Of a stretch of 18,186 nt of DNA, positions 1 to 7,833 are shown piece by piece. Numbering within the stretch: the first letter of the stretch is position 1; every line of letters begins with the position of its first letter. The DNA comes from UBA4615 sp035628395 (GTDB lineage Bacteria > Pseudomonadota > Gammaproteobacteria > Burkholderiales > Burkholderiaceae_E). The notes beneath the pieces are model-generated. The model was not told where the DNA came from. It saw only the letters and a list, made by a program, of their open reading frames with translations, and did not search any database. Position numbers and translations under genes: made by a program. The stretch lies in contig DASPJX010000308.1 in NCBI GenBank assembly GCA_035628395.1, positions 1-18,186 of the forward strand, given 5' to 3'.

Positions 1-132
1 CTCGTCGCGAAGGCGCGCGAGTGCTTCGCGGCGGGCGCGCGGCCCCTGTCGCCCGACGAGATCGACGCGCTCGTCGCGCGGCTGCTCGCGATCGACGCGC
101 TCGAGGACGTCCGCGCGCTGCTGCCCGACTGA
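1..132 (+). CDS. C-terminal end of an unrecognised protein (truncated by the window)
   Basis: An open frame runs from the first base to a TGA at 130-132 and gives 43 residues ending in ALEDVRALLPD. The composition (Ala, Leu, Arg, Asp; G/C at third positions) matches real genes nearby, and the segment SPDEIDALVARLLAID looks like a helical C-terminal tail. The family cannot be named from this fragment. The next gene starts about 31 bp downstream on the same strand, so the two are probably co-transcribed. The frame is supported by codon bias and by the spacing to the following ribosome binding site, not by a domain. Confidence 0.6.
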   Translation, partial: LVAKARECFAAGARPLSPDEIDALVARLLAIDALEDVRALLPD

Positions 133-163
133 ACCCGCCTCCCGCGGCGGGATGGAGACGACG

Positions 164-892
164 ATGGACGGACGCACCTCGATCGCGGTCGTGACCGGCG
201 CGAGCTCGGGCATCGGCGAGGCGATCGCGCGCCGGCTGCACGCCGACGGATACGCGATCGTCAACGTCGATCGCGTCGCGCCGGTCGACCCGCCGGCCGA
301 GCGCTACGCGTGGCGCCGCGCCGACCTCGCCGACCGTCGCGAGACGGCGGCGGTCGCCGCCGCGATCGCCGCCGAGCACGACGTCGACACGCTCGTCAAC
401 AACGCCGGCGTCGCGCGCACCGGGCCGCTCGCCGAGGCGGGCGGCGCCGACTTCGACGTCTCGGTCGACCTCCACCTCCACGCCGCGATCGCGATGGCGA
501 ACGCCGTCGTGCCCGGCATGAAGGCGCGCGGCTTCGGACGCATCGTCAACATGTCGTCGCGCGCGATCCTGGGCAAGCGCGAGCGGACGAACTACGCGGG
601 CACGAAGGCCGCGCTCGTCGCCTACACGCGGGTCTGGGCGATGGAGCTCGGCCGGCACGGCATCACCGTCAACGCGATCGCGCCCGGACCGATCGTCACC
701 GAGCTGTTCAGGCGCAGCAACTCGCCGGAGGCGGCGGCGCGGCTGGTCGAGGCCACGGCGGTCGGGCGCGGCGGCACCCCGGACGACGTCGCGAACGCCG
801 CGCGCTTCCTGGTGTCGCCGGCGAGCGGCTTCGTCACCGGACAGGTGCTGCACGTGTGCGGCGGCGCGAGCCTGGGCGCCGCGCCCTGGTGA
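164..892 (+). CDS. SDR family NAD(P)-dependent oxidoreductase
   Basis: This is a classical short-chain dehydrogenase/reductase of 242 residues, within the usual 240-260. It should interconvert a hydroxyl and a carbonyl group using NAD(P)H in the cytoplasm. Visible motifs are the cofactor-binding TGASSGIG at residues 11-18, NNAG at 79-82, and the catalytic Ser131, Tyr144 and Lys148 (YAGTK). A PG motif (APGPIVTE) follows and the C-terminus is glycine-rich. I chose the ATG at 164 because GGAGA lies 5 bases upstream of it. An in-frame ATG at 152 would add only METT and has a poorer site. An Asp near position 36 (NVDR) is compatible with NAD preference, but that is weak evidence. It converges on the hydroxyacyl-CoA dehydrogenase gene and probably belongs to the transcript of the truncated gene upstream. 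The substrate is unknown. Confidence 0.93.
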   Translation: MDGRTSIAVVTGASSGIGEAIARRLHADGYAIVNVDRVAPVDPPAERYAWRRADLADRRETAAVAAAIAAEHDVDTLVNNAGVARTGPLAEAGGADFDVSVDLHLHAAIAMANAVVPGMKARGFGRIVNMSSRAILGKRERTNYAGTKAALVAYTRVWAMELGRHGITVNAIAPGPIVTELFRRSNSPEAAARLVEATAVGRGGTPDDVANAARFLVSPASGFVTGQVLHVCGGASLGAAPW

Positions 893-934
893 GCCGCGAA
901 CCGGTGAGGTGGGCCCCGGCGAGCCGGGCCGGTT
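893..934. terminator. Terminator-like inverted repeat between convergent genes
   Basis: The 42 bases between two converging stop codons contain AACCGG (899-904) and its complement CCGGTT (929-934). Inside them GGCCC (912-916) can pair with GGGCC (926-930). The two pairings share bases 929-930, so they compete or form a branched hairpin. The TTT at 933-935 would form a very short U run only for rightward transcription. Position between convergent genes makes a bidirectional terminator likely, but there is no classical U tract. Confidence 0.4.
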
Positions 935-1927
935 TCAGAACTCGGTCGGCTCGCCGACGCGCCTGACCCGTCTCAGCGCCTGCTCGAGCAGGCGCGAGAA
1001 CTCGACGAGCCGCGCCTCGGTCGTCGCCGGATCCCACTCGTAGAAGCCCCGGCCGGTCGTCACCCCGTGATGGCCCTGCGCGACCAGCCGCTCGAGCGTG
1101 CGGCTGGGCTCGGTGCCGTTGTGCAGCGTCGGGTACAGGTTGCGCGAGGTCGCGAGGTGGACCGGCAGGCCGTGGATGTCGCGCGAGACCACCGGGCCCA
1201 CGATCCCGTAGCGGAAGCCGAAGCCGAAGCGCACCGCGCGGTCGACGTCCTCGGCGCTCGCCACGCCCGTGTCGATCAGGTGGTAGATCTCGCGGTACAT
1301 CGCGTGCTGGATCCGGTTGATCAGCATGCCGGGCACGTCGCGGTTCAGCACCAGCGGCACCTTGCCCATCTCCTCCATCCAGCCGACCAGCCGGCGCATC
1401 GTCGCCGGCGAGGTGTGCTCGGCGCGCGTGACCTCGACCGCGAGCATCACGTGCGCCGGGATCATGAAGTGCAGGCCGGCGCTGCGCTGCGGGCGCTGCA
1501 GCACCCGCGTGACGTCGCCGATCCGCAGCCCCGAGGTGTTGGTGACGATCAGCGTGCGCGCGCCCACGCGTCGCTCGACGTCCGCGAGCAGCCGGTGCTT
1601 GAGCTCGAGATCCTCGGTGACCGCCTCGACCACCAGGTCGACGCGCCCGGGCGCGAGCGCGTCGAGCGACTCGCGCATCGCGAGCCGGGCGCGGGCGGCG
1701 GCGTCGCGCAGCCGTCGCGTCTCCGCGCGCCAGCGGGCCTGCGCGCGCTCGCGCACCGCCTCGCTCGACTCGACCGCCTCGCAGTCCCAGCCGGCGCGCG
1801 CGAACGCCAGCGCGATGTCCGCGCCCATGCGGCCGGCGCCGATCACCACGACACGTCGTGCGTCGGGCGCGGGCGCCGGGCGGCCGCGGCCGCTGCCACT
1901 GCCGGCCGCCGTGCGGGGCCGGCTCAT
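935..1927 (-). CDS. 3-hydroxyacyl-CoA dehydrogenase family protein
   Basis: The 330-residue protein has the two-domain layout of NAD-dependent 3-hydroxyacyl-CoA dehydrogenases, which oxidise a 3-hydroxyacyl-CoA to the 3-oxo form in beta-oxidation or aromatic acid degradation. The Rossmann motif GAGRMG is at 30-35. The catalytic dyad is His153 (LHF) and Glu165 (VEV), with Ser132 in TNTSG and Asn204 in LINRI; the C-terminal helical domain ends with GRGFYEW. The usual HFFNP is HFMIP here, so the Asn of that motif is replaced by Ile156. The first 25 or so residues are a Ser/Gly/Arg/Pro-rich extension. The start ATG (1927-1925) overlaps the TGA of the upstream receptor gene as ATGA, indicating translational coupling. 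The frame stays open further upstream to 2623, but that part is antisense-quality Arg-rich sequence inside the receptor gene. L-carnitine or L-gulonate dehydrogenases belong to the same superfamily, so the exact substrate is open. Confidence 0.88.
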   Translation of the reverse strand: MSRPRTAAGSGSGRGRPAPAPDARRVVVIGAGRMGADIALAFARAGWDCEAVESSEAVRERAQARWRAETRRLRDAAARARLAMRESLDALAPGRVDLVVEAVTEDLELKHRLLADVERRVGARTLIVTNTSGLRIGDVTRVLQRPQRSAGLHFMIPAHVMLAVEVTRAEHTSPATMRRLVGWMEEMGKVPLVLNRDVPGMLINRIQHAMYREIYHLIDTGVASAEDVDRAVRFGFGFRYGIVGPVVSRDIHGLPVHLATSRNLYPTLHNGTEPSRTLERLVAQGHHGVTTGRGFYEWDPATTEARLVEFSRLLEQALRRVRRVGEPTEF

Positions 1928-2883
1928 TCGAGCCGGATCCCGGCCGCCTTCACGATCCCCTCGTAGGTCCGGCTGCTCTCGGCCATCAGCGAGGCGAACT
2001 GCGGCGCGCTGCTCGGCGCGGGGTCGGTGCCGGCGGCGACGAGCCGCTCGCGCACGTCGGGCGCGGCGACCGCCTCGACGATCCGGGCGTTCAGCTTCTC
2101 GACGATCGCGGCGGGCGTGCCCCGCGGCGCGGCGATGCCGAACCACGACGCGAGCTCGTAGCCCCGCACCCCGGCCTCGGCGACGGTCGGCACCTCGGGC
2201 AGCGCGGCCGAGCGCGTCGCGCAGCTGACCGCGAGGGCCCGCAGCCGCCCGTCGCGCACGTGCTGCATCACCGCGCCCGACAACGTCGCGAAGTAGACGT
2301 CGACCTGCCCGCCGAGCAGGTCGGTGAGCGCGGGCGTGTCGCCCTTGTACGGCACGTGCGTGATCCTCGTGCCGGTGCGCGACAGCAGCAGCTCCATCGC
2401 GAGCTGGGGCATCGAGCCCGGGCCGGCCGACGCGTAGTTCATCCCGCCCGGGCGCGACCGCGCGGCGGCGAGCAGGTCGTCGAGCGAGCGGATCGTCGAG
2501 GACGCCGGCACCACCAGCACGTGCTGCACCGCGACGATCTGCGCGACCGGCGCGTAGTCGCGCACCACGTCGTAGCCGACCTTCTGCAGCGCGGGCGCCA
2601 CCGCCATCGAGCCCGGTGCCCACAGCAGCGTGTAGCCGTCGGGCGCCGACTTCGCCACGTGCTCGAACGCGATGGTGCCGCCGGCGCCGACGCGGTTCTC
2701 GACCACCATCGGCTGCCCGAGCGTGGCCGAGACCTTCTGCGCGATCAGCCGCGCGGTCGTGTCCGAGGCGCCCCCCGCGGGGTAGGGCACCACCAGCTTC
2801 ACCGGGCGCGCGGGGAACTCCTGGGCGTGCGCCGGGGAGCCCAGGCTCGCCAGCGCGAGCAGGGCCGTCAGGATCAGTCTCAT
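1924..2883 (-). CDS. Tripartite tricarboxylate transporter receptor, TctC/Bug family (receptor 1)
   Basis: The protein has 319 residues, typical of Bug-family periplasmic solute-binding proteins. Residues 1-20 form a signal peptide ending in PAHA, followed by the mature start QEFPARPVKL. Family signatures follow in order: VVPYPAGGASD (31-41), VVENRVGAGG (60-69), APDGYTLL (80-87), then HVPYKGDTPALTDLLGGQVD in the centre. The protein would capture a small, usually carboxylated, solute in the periplasm and pass it to a TctA/TctB membrane pair, neither of which is in this window. GGAGGAG lies 5 bases before the ATG. The gene sits between a second receptor and the acyl-CoA dehydrogenase and is overlapped at both ends (ATGA). 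The ligand cannot be predicted. Confidence 0.95.
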   Translation of the reverse strand: MRLILTALLALASLGSPAHAQEFPARPVKLVVPYPAGGASDTTARLIAQKVSATLGQPMVVENRVGAGGTIAFEHVAKSAPDGYTLLWAPGSMAVAPALQKVGYDVVRDYAPVAQIVAVQHVLVVPASSTIRSLDDLLAAARSRPGGMNYASAGPGSMPQLAMELLLSRTGTRITHVPYKGDTPALTDLLGGQVDVYFATLSGAVMQHVRDGRLRALAVSCATRSAALPEVPTVAEAGVRGYELASWFGIAAPRGTPAAIVEKLNARIVEAVAAPDVRERLVAAGTDPAPSSAPQFASLMAESSRTYEGIVKAAGIRLE

Positions 2884-2908
2884 GGCGTCTCCTCCGTCTC
2901 GGTTGCGT

Positions 2909-2912
<4 letters not shown>
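2880..2912 (-). CDS. Putative 10-codon bridging minicistron (MNATETEETP)
   Basis: Between the two leftward receptor genes there is a complete ORF of ten codons plus stop. Its ATG (2912-2910) overlaps the TGA of the upstream receptor as ATGA. Its own TGA (2882-2880) overlaps the ATG of the downstream receptor, again as ATGA. The peptide would be MNATETEETP, acidic and without a recognisable function. The Shine-Dalgarno of the downstream gene (GGAGGAG, 2895-2889) lies inside it. The double overlap would let ribosomes re-initiate across the 25-bp gap. It may be a coupling device, or a coincidence of the common ATGA arrangement. Confidence 0.35.
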
Positions 2913-3874
<962 letters not shown>

Positions 3875-3907
3875 TCGATGATCTCCCAGTGGTACGGCGA
3901 CGACGGA

Positions 3908-3959
3908 GCCGCGCCGCGTCCGGTCCGACGACGCGGCCGCGCCGCGTCCCGTCCGATGA
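3908..3959. repeat. Two-copy direct repeat, 28-bp period
   Basis: Copy A begins at 3908 and copy B at 3936. Both start with GCCGCGCCGCGTCC and continue with a near-identical 10 bases (GGTCCGACGA against CGTCCGATGA). Three mismatches over the 24 aligned bases suggest a recent tandem duplication in non-coding DNA upstream of receptor 2. Confidence 0.65.
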
Positions 3960-3973
3960 TAGGAACCCGGGGC

Positions 3974-3995
3974 GCTCCCGACTGTCTCCGGGAGC
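3974..3995. other. Short hairpin GCTCCCG-8-CGGGAGC
   Basis: There is a perfect 7-bp inverted repeat (3974-3980 and 3989-3995) with the 8-base loop ACTGTCTC. It lies downstream of the DapA-like gene and upstream of receptor 2 on the coding (minus) strand. It could be a Rho-independent-like attenuator or an mRNA processing hairpin, but no U run follows on either strand. Confidence 0.35.
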
Positions 3996-4025
3996 ACAAT
4001 CCGGGCGGCCGTCGAACCCGTCGCC

Positions 4026-4159
4026 GCGCCGGCCCGGTGCGTCGCCGCCGCCGCGCCGGCTTGCTGCGCCGCCGTCACCGCGCCGGTCCGCTTCGCCGCT
4101 TCCGGGCGCCGGTCCGCTGCACCGTTGTTCGAGCGCCGGCCCGCTGCGCCGCCCTCAGT
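4026..4159. repeat. Five tandem copies of a degenerate 27-bp repeat
   Basis: Units start at 4026, 4053, 4080, 4106 and 4133. Four are 27 bp and the third is 26 bp. All begin with GCGCCGG and share the core GCGCCGGYCCGCTGCGCCG in the first 19 positions, with the last 8 positions variable. The fifth copy runs over the TGA (4157-4155) of the DapA-like gene, so its last codons are part of the repeat. The period is a multiple of three except in unit three, which breaks the frame, arguing against a protein repeat. There are no unique spacers, so it is not a CRISPR array. Confidence 0.75.
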
Positions 4160-5102
4160 CGCCGGGCAGCAGGCCCGCCCGCCGCAGCACCGCCGTGCAC
4201 TCGGCGAGCTCCTGCGGATCGGGCTCGGACAGCGGCGGGCGCAGCCCGTGGGTCTCGAGGCCGAGCAGGCCCGCGACCCGCTTGAACAGCGAGACGTGGT
4301 GGAAGCCGCGCTCGAAGTAGCGACTCTGCAGGTCGCGCGCGAGCGCGGCGATCGTCGCCTGCCGGCGCGCCGCCTCGTCGAGGTCGCCGGCGAGCAGCGC
4401 CTCCATGAAGCGACCGCAGTGCGGATGCGCGGCGGTCTGCACGAGCAGCGGCCGCGACGAGCCGAGCGTGAAGCGCACCGCCCGCTCCGGACACTCGCGG
4501 TGCCCGTGCAGCAGCGTCTCCTCGAGCGAGGTCGTCACGAGGAGGCGGTCGCCGACGCGCCGCAGCATCCGCGCGTAATGGTCGGGGCTCGCGGTGACCT
4601 GCACGCCGCACAGCCCCGGCAGGTGCAGCAGCCCGGCGACCTGCTCCTCGTCGAGGTGGTAGCCCAGCTCGGCGAGCGTGGTGCTGTAGACGAAGAACGG
4701 CAGGTCGATCGCGGCGGCGACGGTCTCGTAGAACGCGCGCACGCCGCGCGGGTCGCGCGGGCCGTAGTACGGCGGCCAGATCATCGCCGCGCGCGCGCCG
4801 ATCGAGCGCGCGTGGCGGGCGAGGCGGATCACGTCGGCGGCGGCGGTCGCCGACACGCCGACGACCACCGGCACGCGGCCGCCCGCCTCGTCGAGGATCG
4901 CGGCGGCCACGCGCTCGCGCTCCTCGAGCGTCATCGCCCAGAACTCCTGGTGGATCGAGTGCACCGACAGCCCGCCGACGCCCGGCCGCGCGAGCGTCGC
5001 GTGGACGTTGCGCCGCAGCGCGGCCTCGTCGACGGCGCCGTCGGGCGCGAACGGCGTGTAGCACGCGACGAAGTAGCCGCGCAGGTCGGGATCGGGCCGC
5101 AT
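4155..5102 (-). CDS. DapA-superfamily (dihydrodipicolinate synthase-like) protein lacking the Schiff-base lysine
   Basis: The 315-residue protein aligns by eye along its whole length with the DapA/N-acetylneuraminate lyase TIM-barrel family. It opens with YFVACYTPFAPDGAVDEAALR (10-30) and continues with a GGLSVHS loop (43-49) where DapA has GGTTGE. The strand containing the catalytic tyrosine is FFVYSTT (Tyr139), and the next strand is LCGVQVTASPDHY (164-176). In active members that strand reads GxK with the Schiff-base lysine; here the position is Gln168 (codon CAG at 4601-4599). It should therefore not perform ordinary pyruvate aldolase or synthase chemistry. The start ATG is at 5102, directly after the divergent region and without a clear Shine-Dalgarno; an in-frame GTG three codons upstream is an alternative. 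It is the first gene of the leftward operon. The family assignment is firm, the function unknown. Confidence 0.88.
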   Translation of the reverse strand: MRPDPDLRGYFVACYTPFAPDGAVDEAALRRNVHATLARPGVGGLSVHSIHQEFWAMTLEERERVAAAILDEAGGRVPVVVGVSATAAADVIRLARHARSIGARAAMIWPPYYGPRDPRGVRAFYETVAAAIDLPFFVYSTTLAELGYHLDEEQVAGLLHLPGLCGVQVTASPDHYARMLRRVGDRLLVTTSLEETLLHGHRECPERAVRFTLGSSRPLLVQTAAHPHCGRFMEALLAGDLDEAARRQATIAALARDLQSRYFERGFHHVSLFKRVAGLLGLETHGLRPPLSEPDPQELAECTAVLRRAGLLPGD

Positions 5103-5234
5103 GCGGCCCACGATACCGCGACGCGGCGCCCGCGGCTGGCGCGATTCCGGCGACGGGACCAGAATGTCGCGCAGGTGACGTTTCGGGGCGGGCGCGCGAC
5201 CTATGATCGACCGATCCCACCCCGCGTCCAGGCG
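5103..5234. promoter_or_regulatory. Divergent promoter region with a candidate -10 element
   Basis: This 132-bp region separates the two diverging operons and must hold both promoters. For the rightward operon TATGAT at 5202-5207 matches the -10 consensus in five of six bases, giving a leader of about 20 bases before the ATG at 5235. The best upstream hexamers (GTGACG at 5175-5180, TTTCGG at 5181-5186) are badly spaced, which suggests an activated promoter. For the leftward operon TATCGT (minus strand, 5115-5110) is too close to the start unless the mRNA is leaderless. No clear TGTGA/TCACA or TTGAT/ATCAA operator for the Crp/Fnr regulator is visible. Confidence 0.45.
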
Positions 5235-6881
5235 ATGACACCGATCCCGCGCAGTCCCGGATCCCCCGAGGGGCGCGCGAGCGCACCGGAGCCGGTGCTT
5301 CGCGAGGTGCCGGCGGCCTCGCCGCCCGCGCGCTTCAACTTCGCGCGCGACGTGCTGCACCGGCGCGCCGCCGACGCGCCGGCGCGTCCCGCCTCGGTCT
5401 TCCTCGCCGCCGACGGCGGCGTCGAGACCTGGACGTACGAGCGGATGTCCGTCGTCGCGGGTCGGATCGCCGGCGCGCTCGCCCGCGCGGGCGTCGGCCC
5501 CGGCGACCGGGTGCTGCTCGTCATGCACCGCACGCCGTGGTGGCAGGCGACGCTGGCCGCGTGCCTTCATGTCGGCGCGGTCCCGGTCCCCTGCGTGACG
5601 CAGGCCGCCGCCGAGGACGTCGCCTACCGTCTCGCGAGGAGCGGCGCGCGCGCCGTGGTCGCCGAGCGCGAGTTCCTGGCCAGGTTCGCCGCCGGCGCGC
5701 CGACGATCCGCTTCGCGCGCGGTGGCGGCGAGGGCTGGCTCGACCTGGAGGCCGCCGCGGCCGCCGCCTCGGGCGAGGTGCCGCCGCCCGCCGACCTGCA
5801 CGCCGACGACCCGGCGCTGATGTACTTCACCTCCGGCTCGTCGGGCCCGCCGAAGGCGGTGCTGCACGCCTCGCGCGGCGTGTTCGTGCGGGGCCGGCAG
5901 CCGTGGGCGCAGCTCGGCGCGGGCGAGGGCGACCTCGTCTGGACGAGCAGCGACACCGGCTGGACCCGCGCCGGCAGCTGCCTGGTCTTCGGGCCGTGGA
6001 CGCACGGCGCGGCCGCGCTGATGGTCGAGGCGCCGCCGGAGCCCGCCGCGCGCGCGGCGCTGCTCGAGCGCTTCGGGGTGACGATCTTCGGCGCGGTGAC
6101 CACCGAGCTGCGGCTGATCCTCGCGGGCGGCCCGGCGCCCGCCTTCGCGCGGCTGCGCTGGACGCTGTCGGCCGGCGAGGCGATGACCGCCGAGATGGCC
6201 GAGCGCTGGCGCGCGTACTCGGGGCGGCCGCTGCTCGTCGGCTACGGCCAGAGCGAGACGCCGACCGCGACGCTGACCGACCCGTCGCGTCCGGCCGCCA
6301 ACGGGATGATCGGCCGTCCGATGGCGGGCAACCGCGTCGCGATCGTCGACGCCGACGGCACCGAGTGCGCGCCGGGCGCGCCGGGCGCGATCGCGTTCGA
6401 CGTCGCCGACCCCGGGCTGATGCTCGGCTACCGCGACGAGACCGGCCGGATCCGGCTGCCGCTGCTCGCCGGCCGCTGGCACCTGTCCGGCGACACCGGC
6501 TGGCGCGACGCCGACGGCGAGCTGTACTTCGTCGGGCGGGACGACGACATCATCGGCTCGGCCGGCTACCGGATCGGTCCGACCGAGGTCGAGAACGCGC
6601 TCGCCCAGCATCCGGCCGTCGCCGAGTCGGCGGTGGTCGCGAGCCCCGACGCGACGCGCGGCGAGGTGGTCAAGGCCTTCGTGGTGCTGCGCCCCGCCCA
6701 CCGCGGCGACGCGGCGCTCGCGGCCGAGCTGCAAGCGTTCGTGCGGCAGCGCGCCGCACCGTACAAGTACCCGCGCAAGGTCGAGTTCGTCGACGACCTG
6801 CCGCGCACGGCGTCCGGCAAGATCCAGCGGCGGACGCTACGGGACAGGGAATTCGACGCGTCGACAGGAGAGGTCCGATGA
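5235..6881 (+). CDS. AMP-dependent acyl-CoA synthetase (medium-chain ACSM-like)
   Basis: This 548-residue member of the ANL superfamily activates a carboxylic acid with ATP to an acyl-AMP and then a CoA thioester in the cytoplasm. The P-loop is FTSGSSGPPKAVLH (198-211). The adenine-binding motif is YGQSE (337-341), Asp420 in LSGDTGWRD binds the ribose, the hinge GRDDDIIGSAGYRIGP starts at 434, and the C-terminal catalytic lysine is Lys529 in ASGKIQRR. The GDTGWRD, DDDIIGSAGYRIGPTEVENAL arrangement is typical of acetyl- and medium-chain acyl-CoA synthetases. The ATG at 5235 has only a weak ribosome site (AGG very close). The residues before ARFNFARDV (32-40) are poorly conserved-looking, so a later start is possible. 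The frame is open upstream to 4125, but that is antisense of the DapA-like gene. It ends in ATGA with receptor 3. The substrate is unknown. Confidence 0.93.
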   Translation: MTPIPRSPGSPEGRASAPEPVLREVPAASPPARFNFARDVLHRRAADAPARPASVFLAADGGVETWTYERMSVVAGRIAGALARAGVGPGDRVLLVMHRTPWWQATLAACLHVGAVPVPCVTQAAAEDVAYRLARSGARAVVAEREFLARFAAGAPTIRFARGGGEGWLDLEAAAAAASGEVPPPADLHADDPALMYFTSGSSGPPKAVLHASRGVFVRGRQPWAQLGAGEGDLVWTSSDTGWTRAGSCLVFGPWTHGAAALMVEAPPEPAARAALLERFGVTIFGAVTTELRLILAGGPAPAFARLRWTLSAGEAMTAEMAERWRAYSGRPLLVGYGQSETPTATLTDPSRPAANGMIGRPMAGNRVAIVDADGTECAPGAPGAIAFDVADPGLMLGYRDETGRIRLPLLAGRWHLSGDTGWRDADGELYFVGRDDDIIGSAGYRIGPTEVENALAQHPAVAESAVVASPDATRGEVVKAFVVLRPAHRGDAALAAELQAFVRQRAAPYKYPRKVEFVDDLPRTASGKIQRRTLRDREFDASTGEVR

Positions 6882-7828
6882 GATTCGCGATGGGAGTGCT
6901 CGCCCTGCTGTTCACCGCCTCGGTGTCAGCGCAGTCCTGGCCCAGCCGGCCGGTGAGGCTGATCGTGCCGTATCCGGCCGGCGGCGCGACCGACATCCTC
7001 GGTCGCATCATCAGCGAGAAGCTCGCCCCGATGATCGGGCAGCCGGTGATCGTCGAGAACCGCGCCGGCGCGTCCGGCAACATCGGCTTCGACGCGGTCG
7101 CCAAGGCCGCGCCCGACGGCTACACGCTGCTGATGGCGACGGCCAACATCACGATCAACCGCGCGTTCAACGACAAGCTGCCGTACAACGTGCTGACCGA
7201 CTTCCAGCCGATCTCGCAGGTCGTCTCGTCGCAGAACCTGCTGGTGGCCCGTCCGACGCTGCCGGTCTCCAACGTCAGGGAGCTGATCGCCTATGGCAAG
7301 GCCAACCCCGGCAAGCTGACCTACGGCTCCTCGGGCATCGGCACGCCGCTGCTGTGCGTCGAGCTGCTGAAGGCGCTCGGCGGCATCACCGCGGTCCACG
7401 TGCCGTACAAGGGCGACACGCCGGCGATCACCGACCTGATGGGCGGGCAGGTCGACCTGTACTGCTCGACGATCGTCGGGCTCGCGCCGTTCACCAAGAC
7501 CGGCAAGCTGAAGGCGCTCGGCGTGACCTCGAACAGGCGCGCCGACTCGATCCCGGACGTGCCGACGATCGCCGAGGCGGGCGTCCAGGGCTACGAGCTG
7601 TCGTCGTGGTACGGGGTGCTCGCGCCGGCGAACACGCCGCGGGCGATCGTCGACCAGCTGAACGCCGCGATCGTCAAGATCGTCGCGATGCCCGATGTCC
7701 AGCAGAAGATGATCGAGGGCGGCTCCGAACCGAAGTCGAGCACGCCCGCCGAGCTGATGGACCGGATCCGCTCCGACACCGACAAGTTCACGAGGCTGGT
7801 GAAGGAGGCGAACATCAAGGCGGAGTGA
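6878..7828 (+). CDS. Tripartite tricarboxylate transporter receptor, TctC/Bug family (receptor 3)
   Basis: This is a 316-residue Bug-family receptor. A short signal peptide MRFAMGVLALLFTASVSA (1-18) is followed by QSWPSRPVRLIVPYPAGGATD, then VIVENRAGASG, APDGYTLL and the central HVPYKGDTPAITDLMGGQVD. AGGAGAGG (6866-6873) precedes the ATG, which overlaps the TGA of the acyl-CoA synthetase gene as ATGA. By eye it is closer to receptor 1 (VPYPAGGA, VPYKGDTPA) than to receptor 2. Co-translation with a CoA ligase suggests that the imported acid is the one activated. No TctA or TctB gene is in the window, so it must use a permease encoded elsewhere. Confidence 0.95.
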   Translation: MRFAMGVLALLFTASVSAQSWPSRPVRLIVPYPAGGATDILGRIISEKLAPMIGQPVIVENRAGASGNIGFDAVAKAAPDGYTLLMATANITINRAFNDKLPYNVLTDFQPISQVVSSQNLLVARPTLPVSNVRELIAYGKANPGKLTYGSSGIGTPLLCVELLKALGGITAVHVPYKGDTPAITDLMGGQVDLYCSTIVGLAPFTKTGKLKALGVTSNRRADSIPDVPTIAEAGVQGYELSSWYGVLAPANTPRAIVDQLNAAIVKIVAMPDVQQKMIEGGSEPKSSTPAELMDRIRSDTDKFTRLVKEANIKAE

Positions 7829-7833
7829 CGACG

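Larger units (their letters stand above)
3875..4154. other. 280-bp repeat-rich gap inside the leftward operon
   Basis: No convincing gene lies between the DapA-like gene and receptor 2. The stretch holds a 28-bp-period direct repeat (3908-3959), a hairpin GCTCCCG / CGGGAGC with an 8-base loop (3974-3995), and five tandem 27-bp repeats (4026-4159). On the minus strand TATCAT (3961-3956) resembles a -10 element about 82 bp before the receptor 2 start, but I see no -35 at the right distance. The gap could separate the DapA-like gene from the receptors into two transcription units. Confidence 0.6.

Noticed and set aside
1928..2623. N-terminal extension of the hydroxyacyl-CoA dehydrogenase frame
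   Set aside because: It lies wholly inside receptor 1 in another frame of the same strand, is extremely Arg/Ala/Gly-rich, and would bury the Rossmann motif. The ATGA start at 1927 explains the gene.
3875..4078. Longer start for receptor 2
   Set aside because: It would place about 68 repeat-encoded residues before a good signal peptide; the start at 3874 has a Shine-Dalgarno.
4026..4159. CRISPR array
   Set aside because: Repeats are directly adjacent with no unique spacers, are degenerate, and no cas gene is nearby.
4075..5286. 403-residue minus-strand ORF overlapping the DapA-like gene
   Set aside because: Arg/Ala-rich frame shadow of the DapA-like gene with no family signature.
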